DNA of 9,887 nucleotides from an uncultured Propionibacteriaceae bacterium (GTDB taxonomy: Bacteria > Actinomycetota > Actinomycetes > Propionibacteriales > Propionibacteriaceae): contig CAKZHP010000054.1 of the NCBI GenBank assembly GCA_936924635.1, forward strand, positions 1 to 9,887, written 5' to 3'. How positions within the stretch are numbered: position 1 is the stretch's first letter; every line of letters begins with the position of its first letter. A program made the translations under genes and the position numbers. Positions 1-5,097 of the stretch are shown one piece after another. The notes under the pieces are model-generated. The model saw nothing but the letters and a program-made list of their open reading frames with translations. It was not told the DNA's origin and made no database searches.

Positions 1-2
1 CG

Positions 3-71
3 AGCGAGGACTGCCGGCACTGCATCGCAGCCACGTCCCGCAGCGGCAGCTGCAGGATGAAGCCATGTTAA
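3..71 (+). CDS. possible C-terminal end of a cysteine-rich protein (partial)
   Basis: This frame is open from the window edge to TAA at 69-71. It encodes about 22 residues that include CRHC, a later SGSC and a final MKPC stop. Four cysteines and one histidine in so short a stretch could form a zinc knuckle, so it may be the true end of a gene that starts outside the window. It ends 10 bases before the integrase start. It could be a phage gene upstream of the integrase, or a host gene whose 3' end was replaced at the left attachment site. The other two plus frames in this interval look less protein-like. The evidence is composition only, so confidence is low. Confidence 0.25.
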   Translation, partial: SEDCRHCIAATSRSGSCRMKPC

Positions 72-81
72 CGTCGTACGT

Positions 82-1422
82 ATGGAAGCGACGATCTATG
101 CCAGGCAAAGTCTGGACCGTCACCGCGATTCCCTCGCCGTCGACCGCCAGCTCGACCTCTGCCGTCGGCTCTGTAGTGAGCGTGGCTGGGAGATCGTGAC
201 GGAGTTGGTCGACAACGACCGCAGCGCCACCTCGGGCAAGGATCGGCCAGAGTTTGAGCGGCTGCTCGCCTCCCGGCCGCAGCGCATCGTCGTGTGGCAC
301 GTCGACCGCCTCGTGCGCCTCACCCGCGACCTCGAGCGCGTCATCGCTCTGGGAGTCGACGTCCACGCCGTCACCGCTGGACACCTCGACCTGTCCAGCC
401 CGGCTGGCCGTGCCGTCGCGCGCACCGTGACCGCCTGGGCCACGTACGAGGGCGAGCAGAAGGCGCTACGACAGAAGGCGTCCAACGACCAGCGCGCCGC
501 CGCTGGCAAGCCCACAGCAGGCCGCAGGACGTTCGGCTACTCCCGTGATGGCATGAGCATCGTGGAGTCCGAGGCGGAGCACACCCGGGCAGCCGTGACG
601 AGCCTGCTGGCTGGCGAGCCCCTGCGCACCATCGTGCGCCGGCTCAATGAGGCCGGGGTGTTGACCACGGCGGGCAACCCGTGGAAGCCCACCGAGTTCC
701 GCAACTACTTGAAGCGCCCCCGTCTTGCGGGCATCCGCGTCCACCGCGGCGAGGTCGTCGGTCCCGGCCTGTGGCCCGCCATCATCAGCGAGGAGGACCA
801 CGCGGCCGTGTGCGCCATCCTCAACGACCCGGCCCGCAGGCCAAGGGGCCGACCTCGCACCTACCTCCTGTCGGGCGTCGCGCGCTGCGCCACCTGCGGC
901 GGGCGCATCTACGGACGCGGGGAGCAGCGCGGCCCGATCTACGTCTGCGAGTCGCACGCGCACCTCGGGCGCAGGATCGGCGACGTTGACTCGTTCGTGG
1001 AGCAGGTGATGGTCGCCCGCCTGTCCCTCCCGGACGCGCACCGCGTGTTCACCTCCCCCGAGAACGCCGACCGCGCCGACACGCTGCGCGCTGAGCAGGT
1101 GACGCTCACAGGTCGCCTGGACGACCTGGCCGAGGCGTTTGCCGACGGCGGCATCACGGCCCGGCAGCTCACCGCAGCGACGTCCAAGCTCCGGGCGCGG
1201 CTGGACCAGATCACCCTCGAGTTGCCGTCGCTCGTCTCGTCCCCCGCACTCCAACAACTGGTCACGGCCAGCGACGTGGCGGCGGCATGGGACACGCTCA
1301 CGACCGAGACGAAGCGCGTGATCATCGGCATGCTCGCCGACGTCACGATCCACCCAGCGGGCCGAGGTTCCCGCGTGTTCGACCCCGAGACAGTCCAGAT
1401 CGAATGGAAGGCATCACGATGA
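82..1422 (+). CDS. int: large serine integrase (phage site-specific recombinase)
   Basis: This 446-residue protein has the large serine recombinase layout. Such enzymes join phage attP to host attB through a covalent serine-DNA intermediate. The N-terminal catalytic domain (about 1-140) has YARQS at 6-10, with R8 and the likely nucleophile S10, and a WHVDRLVR motif giving D75, R76 and R79. The recombinase domain (about 145-250) contains the GRRTFGY segment. A zinc-ribbon domain follows, with C269, C272, C289 and H291/H293, then HLGRR and the DSFVEQVMVARL helix typical of the family. A coiled-coil-like stretch spans about 332-380. An in-frame TGA at 58-60 rules out an earlier start, and YARQS sits just after M1 as expected. 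No clear Shine-Dalgarno is visible, so translation may be leaderless or weak. The stop overlaps the next gene by 4 bases. The protein appears intact, and the attachment site should lie close by, most likely upstream. Confidence 0.96.
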   Translation: MEATIYARQSLDRHRDSLAVDRQLDLCRRLCSERGWEIVTELVDNDRSATSGKDRPEFERLLASRPQRIVVWHVDRLVRLTRDLERVIALGVDVHAVTAGHLDLSSPAGRAVARTVTAWATYEGEQKALRQKASNDQRAAAGKPTAGRRTFGYSRDGMSIVESEAEHTRAAVTSLLAGEPLRTIVRRLNEAGVLTTAGNPWKPTEFRNYLKRPRLAGIRVHRGEVVGPGLWPAIISEEDHAAVCAILNDPARRPRGRPRTYLLSGVARCATCGGRIYGRGEQRGPIYVCESHAHLGRRIGDVDSFVEQVMVARLSLPDAHRVFTSPENADRADTLRAEQVTLTGRLDDLAEAFADGGITARQLTAATSKLRARLDQITLELPSLVSSPALQQLVTASDVAAAWDTLTTETKRVIIGMLADVTIHPAGRGSRVFDPETVQIEWKASR

Positions 1423-1835
1423 CGGCCGCGAAGCGCAGTATCCCGGATCACGGCGCATGGATGGGATCCCAGGTAGGCATGGACGGCCCCGCCGCCACCC
1501 TGCTGATCGAGTGCACGGAGCGGGTCCACGGGGACGTGCCGTTGCCCGTCCGGGAACTACGCCGGGGCGAGAACGGCGCGGGCTGGTTCATCAACCCCAA
1601 CATCGACATGGTGCGCGACGACCCGACGCCCCTGGGTGACCTGCCTCCCGGCTCCCCGGCCGGATACCGCTTGCACCTGGACATCCGGTGCCCCGACTGC
1701 GACATGAACGTCGCGCTCACCGGCGGGGACACACCCGAGACGAGCACGGTCGCCATCCTGGACCTGCTGGTCGACGGTGGTGCCAAGCGAATTGCCCTCC
1801 GACGGCTATGCGGCCTAGTATCTAACTGGCACTAG
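1419..1835 (+). CDS. CPDC-containing protein of unknown function, coupled to integrase
   Basis: This is a 138-residue soluble protein with no signal peptide or membrane segment. The chosen ATG at 1419 overlaps the integrase stop as ATGA and has a GGAAGG ribosome site at 1406-1411, 7 bases away. An in-frame ATG at 1404 is less well placed. The C-terminal half resembles a small actinophage type: IRCPDCDMNVAL at about 89-100, a Ser/Thr-rich linker, then a leucine-rich helix (about 111-136, with RRLCGLVS). One CxxC alone is an incomplete zinc site, although C32 and C131 could contribute. Co-translation with the integrase suggests a role in recombination or lysogeny. A recombination directionality factor is possible, but nothing in the sequence shows it. 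I do not recognise a named family. Confidence 0.75.
   Translation: MTAAKRSIPDHGAWMGSQVGMDGPAATLLIECTERVHGDVPLPVRELRRGENGAGWFINPNIDMVRDDPTPLGDLPPGSPAGYRLHLDIRCPDCDMNVALTGGDTPETSTVAILDLLVDGGAKRIALRRLCGLVSNWH
1792..1821 (+). promoter_or_regulatory. possible sigma-70-type promoter for the small-gene/packaging operon
   Basis: TTGCCC (1792-1797) and TAGTAT (1816-1821) are separated by 18 bases and lie at the 3' end of the preceding gene. Each box matches the consensus at 4 of 6 positions or slightly better. Transcription would begin near 1828, giving a leader of about 80 bases that includes the hairpin at 1859-1901. This is a pattern match only. Confidence 0.3.
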
Positions 1836-1858
1836 TTACATCAGTGTCATTCAAGCTC

Positions 1859-1901
1859 GGCCTCTCAGCGGAGGCAGGTCACCCCTGCCCCTTGAGAGGC
1901 C
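1859..1901 (+). promoter_or_regulatory. two-part leader hairpin covering a ribosome binding site; possible terminator
   Basis: The outer arms GGCCTCTCA (1859-1867) and TGAGAGGCC (1893-1901) are perfectly complementary over 9 bp. An inner stem GGCAGG (1873-1878) pairs with CCTGCC (1884-1889) around a TCACC loop. TTTCT follows at 1902-1906, so it could act as an intrinsic terminator after the integrase pair. The right outer arm also contains GAGAGG (1894-1899), the only Shine-Dalgarno for the ATG at 1908. Folding would therefore hide that site. Both roles are possible. Confidence 0.6.
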
Positions 1902-1907
1902 TTTCTC

Positions 1908-2117
1908 ATGTCATGGACTACCGAGCGCGCACGTGTCGCGTCGCTGTCCCGCTCCCGCACCGCTGACGATCCCGACCTGCTCGGCGCGCGCCGCGATCTG
2001 CGCGCCGAGCGCCTGGCCGAGCACATCAAGCGCATTGCCGCCGAGGCTCCCCCGCTCACCGACGAGCAGGTGTCACGTCTGACGACCCTGCTGCGCGGCC
2101 ACGGTGAGGCGCGGTGA
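1908..2117 (+). CDS. small unknown actinophage-type protein (69 aa)
   Basis: This is a 69-residue charged, helical protein. The first half is rich in Arg, Ala and Glu (a helix around 25-45), and the second half has PPLTDEQVSRLTTLLRG, a short two-helix ending often seen in small actinobacterial phage proteins of unknown function. The start is the ATG at 1908, preceded by GAGAGG at 1894-1899, which lies in the arm of a hairpin. It is the first gene of a tightly packed run leading to HNH nuclease and terminase. No catalytic or metal-binding residues are visible, and no function is assigned. Confidence 0.7.
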   Translation: MSWTTERARVASLSRSRTADDPDLLGARRDLRAERLAEHIKRIAAEAPPLTDEQVSRLTTLLRGHGEAR

Positions 2118-2308
2118 GTCCCGCCGAGATCGTCGCGTCGGCGCAGGCGGACCTTGCCGCCCCGCTGGCCCCGGCACCGACCTTGGAGACCGTCGAGCGG
2201 GCCTGGCGCTGCGGGCACGAGGCCGGCTACCTCGACGGGCTGCGCGACGCCGTCGATGAGGCTCGCGCCCGCCGTCTCCTCGCGATGGCGACGGGCGGTG
2301 CCCGATGA
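2114..2308 (+). CDS. small unknown protein (64 aa)
   Basis: This 64-residue protein starts at a GTG that overlaps the previous stop as GTGA. A GGTGAGG stretch just upstream can serve as its ribosome site. The sequence is Ala-rich and helical. The central RAWRCGHEAGYLDGLRDAV segment looks like a small conserved helical core. No membrane segment or known motif is seen. Its frame and placement in a gapless chain of overlapping genes support translation, but its function is unknown. Confidence 0.6.
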   Translation: MSPAEIVASAQADLAAPLAPAPTLETVERAWRCGHEAGYLDGLRDAVDEARARRLLAMATGGAR

Positions 2309-2547
2309 CCCGCCGTCGCGCCTCCGACGTCCTGGTCGTGGGCGTCGAGCGCCAGGGACGCATCCCGCTCATGTCCCCCACGGACTCTGACGTGCACGCC
2401 CTGCTGCTGCGCGGACGGATCCCTTCAGCAGAGTGGAGCCACGGTCGCACGATCCGCACCTCGCGCCTCGCCGACGTCTGGGCACTGGCGCAGGCCGAGG
2501 GTTGGCGGGTCGTGGAGTCCAAGGCTCGACGGGCGGTGCGGGCATGA
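2305..2547 (+). CDS. small unknown protein (80 aa)
   Basis: This is an 80-residue basic protein whose ATG overlaps the upstream stop as ATGA. The ribosome site is weak, so it is probably translated by coupling. The N-terminus (about 8-22) looks like a short beta strand pair. The middle has VHALLLRGRIPSAEW, and the C-terminal half, HGRTIRTSRLADVWALAQAEGW, ends in a basic helix. The compact size and basic charge would suit a DNA-associated protein, but no known fold is identifiable by eye. Confidence 0.6.
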   Translation: MTRRRASDVLVVGVERQGRIPLMSPTDSDVHALLLRGRIPSAEWSHGRTIRTSRLADVWALAQAEGWRVVESKARRAVRA

Positions 2548-2933
2548 GCGGCACCATCACCTTCACGGAGTGGGGCGGCGTCGATCAGCACGCGCTACGT
2601 CGTATGGCACGTGATCCTGAGGTCAAGCCCCTGCACTTCCGCATCCAGTACGCAGCGATGGGCTGGTCCAACCTGATCGGGCACGCCGAGTTCGCCCCCG
2701 GCGGCCTGGCAATGATCCTCCAGTCCAGCGACCCCCGCACCGGCGAGATGTCGATGCCTGGCAGGCAGCAGATCGCCAACGCCATTCGACGCGCCCGCGA
2801 CATGCAGCTCGTGGGCGATGGGTCGAACTACCGGTGCCTCGTCGCTCCCGACTGGTGGGAGAAGGCAGGCGGTCACGGCGGCAAGACATGCGGCTACCAC
2901 GGCATCCGAGGCACCCGGAGGTCGGCGCGATGA
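2544..2933 (+). CDS. probable DNA-binding (winged-helix-like) protein; candidate small terminase or regulator
   Basis: This 129-residue protein begins at an ATG overlapping the upstream stop by 4 bases. Its sequence resembles an actinophage protein type in which HALRRMARDPEVKPLHFR (about 16-33) precedes a helical segment. GRQQIANAIRRARDMQLVGDG (about 74-94) then reads like a recognition helix followed by a wing, ending in YRCLVAPDWW. The short C-terminal tail, GGHGGKTCGYHGIR, is rich in Gly, His and Cys. The three 18-bp palindromes begin 31 bases after its stop, inside the next frame, so it is the natural candidate to bind them. As no small terminase is otherwise recognisable before the large terminase, it might serve that role. 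A replication or transcription regulator is equally possible. The DNA-binding assignment comes from sequence pattern and is not proven. Confidence 0.65.
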   Translation: MSGTITFTEWGGVDQHALRRMARDPEVKPLHFRIQYAAMGWSNLIGHAEFAPGGLAMILQSSDPRTGEMSMPGRQQIANAIRRARDMQLVGDGSNYRCLVAPDWWEKAGGHGGKTCGYHGIRGTRRSAR

Positions 2934-3136
2934 CCCCGGTTCAGAGGCACTTCGTGCTCATGGTGACACACCTCCTGTGTCGCCACTCCTGCGATCTGAC
3001 ACACCTCCTGTGTCACCTTGACACACCTCCTGTGTCAAGGCACGGCCCTGACCTGCGGAAACGTGCAGCCCTCTTGATCTCTCATCTCCACCCCACGACA
3101 ACCGCACCTCTCCCCGTGAAGGGAAGCACCCCATGA
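2930..3136 (+). CDS. 68-aa reading frame carrying the palindrome array
   Basis: The ATG at 2930 overlaps the previous stop as ATGA and has GGAGG at 2917-2921, 8 bases upstream. The frame ends in a further ATGA overlap with the 22-residue peptide, so its position argues that ribosomes pass through it. The protein itself is unconvincing. Repeat copies 1 and 2 both give THLLC, but copy 3 falls in another phase and gives DTPPVS, so selection acts on the nucleotide sequence and not on the peptide. It may be a spacer frame that keeps translation coupled across a DNA or RNA control region. No function is assigned. Confidence 0.4.
   Translation: MTPVQRHFVLMVTHLLCRHSCDLTHLLCHLDTPPVSRHGPDLRKRAALLISHLHPTTTAPLPVKGSTP
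2964..3040 (+). repeat. three identical 18-bp palindromic sites (operator, iteron or cosB-like array)
   Basis: TGACACACCTCCTGTGTC occurs exactly at 2964-2981, 2997-3014 and 3019-3036. Each copy holds the dyad GACACA-CCTCC-TGTGTC. The dyad grows along the array: 6 bp arms in copy 1, 7 bp in copy 2 (2997-3015), and 10 bp in copy 3, CCTTGACACA/TGTGTCAAGG at 3016-3040. Starts are 33 and 22 bases apart, both multiples of 11, which places the sites on nearly the same face of the helix. This is the layout of a cooperatively bound protein array. As RNA, each copy would also form a hairpin with a CCUCC loop. Confidence 0.9.
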
Positions 3137-3201
3137 CCCTGACCGCGTGCATCGTGGCGCTGGGTTCGATCCTCGCCAACATCGAGGAGGACCAGCCGTG
3201 A
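3133..3201 (+). CDS. 22-aa hydrophobic peptide (leader or coupling peptide)
   Basis: This very short frame encodes 22 residues: MTLTACIVALGSILAN followed by an acidic IEEDQP tail. It starts in an ATGA overlap at 3133, with an AAGGGAAG purine stretch upstream. It ends at TGA 3199-3201 in a GTGA overlap with the HNH gene. Residues 5-16 form a short hydrophobic run, marginal for a membrane helix. The start, stop and ribosome site fit the overlapping chain on both sides, which is hard to explain if it is not translated. It may simply deliver ribosomes to the AGGAGG site of the HNH gene. Confidence 0.5.
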   Translation: MTLTACIVALGSILANIEEDQP

Positions 3202-3611
3202 GCATGAAACCTTGCCTTGTCTGCGGCGACGTCAGCGACGCAACGCGCTGCCCCGAGCACCGCACCAAGGACGAGCGCGTGCGGCCCGCTGAGCGCCGTA
3301 CCGCGCGCTGGGCTCGCCTGAGCAAGCGACTGCGCAAGGCACAGCCGTTCTGCCTCACATGCGGCAGCCGCGACGACCTCACCGTTGACCACGTCATCCC
3401 GGTGACCATCCGCCCCGACCTCGCGTTCGAGGTCGACAACCTGGCCGTGCTCTGCCGACGCTGCAACAGCCGCAAGGGCACCACGGTGACCAAGCGTGAC
3501 CAGACCGGGGGGGTAACCCCCACCGAGAGTGACGCAAGCCCCCGGCGCAAGGCGCAGGGACCATCACACACCCCCCGGGGGTATACCTTGACCACGGTGC
3601 GTGACGCATGA
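3198..3611 (+). CDS. HNH endonuclease next to terminase
   Basis: This 137-residue nuclease of the HNH type probably aids terminase cleavage at cos, as shown for HNH proteins next to HK97-type terminases. The start is GTG at 3198 with AGGAGG at 3185-3190. An ATG at 3204 is a possible alternative. An N-terminal zinc knuckle uses C6, C9, C18 and H21. A basic helix (about 24-48) leads into the HNH core: C52-x2-C55, the catalytic D64-H65 in LTVDHVIP, N81 in VDNLAVLC, and C86-x2-C89 followed by NSRKG. Two CxxC pairs form the usual structural zinc site. Residues 95-137 are low-complexity and are encoded over G/C-rich palindromes. The gene directly precedes the large terminase with a 4-base overlap. 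Confidence 0.92.
   Translation: MSMKPCLVCGDVSDATRCPEHRTKDERVRPAERRTARWARLSKRLRKAQPFCLTCGSRDDLTVDHVIPVTIRPDLAFEVDNLAVLCRRCNSRKGTTVTKRDQTGGVTPTESDASPRRKAQGPSHTPRGYTLTTVRDA
3509..3581 (+). other. G/C-tract palindromes in the HNH 3' end; possible cos region
   Basis: GGGGG-TAA-CCCCC lies at 3509-3521 and CCCCCGGGGG at 3572-3581, within the sequence encoding the unstructured tail of the HNH protein. GGGGGTA appears in both elements, at 3509 and 3577. The direct repeat ACCACGGTG flanks the region at 3480-3488 and 3591-3599. Cohesive ends of cos phages often lie beside HNH and terminase genes and are G/C-rich, so this is a candidate cut site. The cut position cannot be read from the sequence. Confidence 0.3.
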
Positions 3612-5083
3612 AGGCCGGTCCCAAGGCGGCTGTCGACCCGTCCGCGCTGCCGTTCCGTCCTCGCAAGACGGGGTCCGCGCGCTTCGAGGCGTTCTGCTCC
3701 CGGTTCATCGTGACGCCCAAGGGCACCGGTGCCCGCTCACCGATGCGTCTGCGGCCCTGGCAGGTCGACCTCGTGGGGTCGGTCCTGGATGCTGAGCGTC
3801 GCCCGCGCACGGCCGGGTGGATGATGCCTCGCGGTCAGGGCAAGTCAACGCTGGTTGCCGCCCTGGGCCTGTACGACCTGATGCTCGGTGAGGAAGGCGC
3901 GTCCGTGGTGGTCGCTGCTGTGGACGAGCGCCAGGCCGGGATCGTGTTCGGGACGGCTCGGCGCATGGTCGAGCTGCACGAGGATCTGTCCAGCCGGGTG
4001 CAGGTGTTCAAGGATCGGCTGTACGTGCCCGAGCGGGGCGCATCGTTCGCGTGCCTGCCGGCCACGCCCAAGTCGCTGGAAGGGCTCGACCCGACCCTGG
4101 CGATTCTGGACGAGCTGGGAGTCATCGACCGCGACGTGTTCGAGGTCGTGAGCCTGGCGCAGGGCAAGCGGGCCGAGTCGACCTTGATTGGGATCGGGAC
4201 GCCGGGCCCGGACCCGAGCGACTCCGTGCTGACGGACCTGCGCGTGTACGCGACCGAGCACCCCGACGATACGTCGCTGGTGTGGCGGGAGTTCAGCGCT
4301 GCCGGATTCGAGCATCACCCCGTCGACTGCTCGCACTGCTGGGGGCTGGCGAACCCCGCCTTGGATGACTTCCTCCACCGTGACGCGCTGCAAGCCTTGC
4401 TGCCGCCCAAGACGCGGGAGGCCACGTTTCGCCGCGCGCGTCTGTGCCAGTTCGTCACCGACACGGACGGGTTGTTCCTTGCCGCCGGTGTCTGGGACGG
4501 CCTGGCGACCGGTGACGGTATCGAGGACGGCGAGGAGGTCGTGATCGCCCTGGACGGTTCGTTCAGCGATGACACGACGGCCCTGCTCGTCGGCACCGTC
4601 GACAAGCACCCGCACTTCGACGTGCTCGCCACGTGGGAGCGGCCCACCGGTGACGAGACCTGGCGCGTGCCCATCGCCGAGGTGGAGGACACGATCCGTG
4701 TCGCTGCCCGCCGCTGGCGCGTGGCCGAGATTGTCGCTGACCCGTTCCGGTGGACGCGCACCCTGCAGACCTTGGAGTCCGAGGGTCTGCCGATCGTGGA
4801 GTTTCCGCACTCCCCGAGCCGTCTCACGGCTGCTACGGGAGACCTGCTGAACGCCGCCAACAGTGGCGGTCTGACGCATTCCGGCGATGCCCGCCTGGCC
4901 GCTCACGTGGCCGCCGCGGTCGTCACCGAGGACGCCCGAGGTGTGCGCCTGTCTAAGGCATCCCGGCGTCGCAACGCCCGAAAGATCGACCTCGCCGCGT
5001 GCCTGGTCATGGCTCACTCGCGCGCTACTTGGCGCGCGACCCGCAAGCCCGCACGACGCCGTGTCGTGCGCTCCTTCAAGTGA
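3608..5083 (+). CDS. terL: phage terminase large subunit (DNA-packaging ATPase/nuclease)
   Basis: This 491-residue protein pumps phage DNA through the portal into the procapsid and cuts it. The ATPase domain has Walker A PRGQGKST at 74-81, Walker B TLAILDE with D168 and E169, and a coupling motif IGIGTPG at about 194-200. The RNase H-like nuclease domain has ALDGS with D316, VADPFRW with D378, and KIDLAACLVMA with D461, which fits a three-acid metal site. The C-terminus is strongly basic (RKPARRRVVRSFK). The length is normal for the HK97-type group. Its ATG overlaps the HNH stop, and no Shine-Dalgarno is seen upstream, so it probably depends on coupled translation from the HNH gene. All key motifs are intact. 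Confidence 0.95.
   Translation: MKAGPKAAVDPSALPFRPRKTGSARFEAFCSRFIVTPKGTGARSPMRLRPWQVDLVGSVLDAERRPRTAGWMMPRGQGKSTLVAALGLYDLMLGEEGASVVVAAVDERQAGIVFGTARRMVELHEDLSSRVQVFKDRLYVPERGASFACLPATPKSLEGLDPTLAILDELGVIDRDVFEVVSLAQGKRAESTLIGIGTPGPDPSDSVLTDLRVYATEHPDDTSLVWREFSAAGFEHHPVDCSHCWGLANPALDDFLHRDALQALLPPKTREATFRRARLCQFVTDTDGLFLAAGVWDGLATGDGIEDGEEVVIALDGSFSDDTTALLVGTVDKHPHFDVLATWERPTGDETWRVPIAEVEDTIRVAARRWRVAEIVADPFRWTRTLQTLESEGLPIVEFPHSPSRLTAATGDLLNAANSGGLTHSGDARLAAHVAAAVVTEDARGVRLSKASRRRNARKIDLAACLVMAHSRATWRATRKPARRRVVRSFK
5050..5070 (+). other. hairpin at the 3' end of terL
   Basis: CGCACGAC (5050-5057) and GTCGTGCG (5063-5070) form perfect 8-bp arms around the 5-base loop GCCGT. It lies 11 bases before the terL stop and ahead of the portal ribosome site (5086-5089). 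It may slow transcription or protect mRNA ends, or it may be a by-product of the Arg-rich coding sequence. Confidence 0.35.
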
Positions 5084-5097
5084 TCGGAGTTCCGCCC

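Noticed and set aside
1287..1418. N-terminal extension of the CPDC protein
   Set aside because: The extra 44 residues are a His/Arg-rich shadow of the integrase 3' end. The ATG at 1419 has a ribosome site and an ATGA overlap.
2964..3040. CRISPR-like array
   Set aside because: The three short palindromes have spacers of 15 and 4 bases, far too short and unequal for CRISPR, and there are no cas genes.
4999..5097. N-terminal extension of the portal protein from ATG 4999
   Set aside because: It lies inside the conserved end of terL, whereas the ATG at 5098 has GGAG at the right distance and fits the portal N-terminus.
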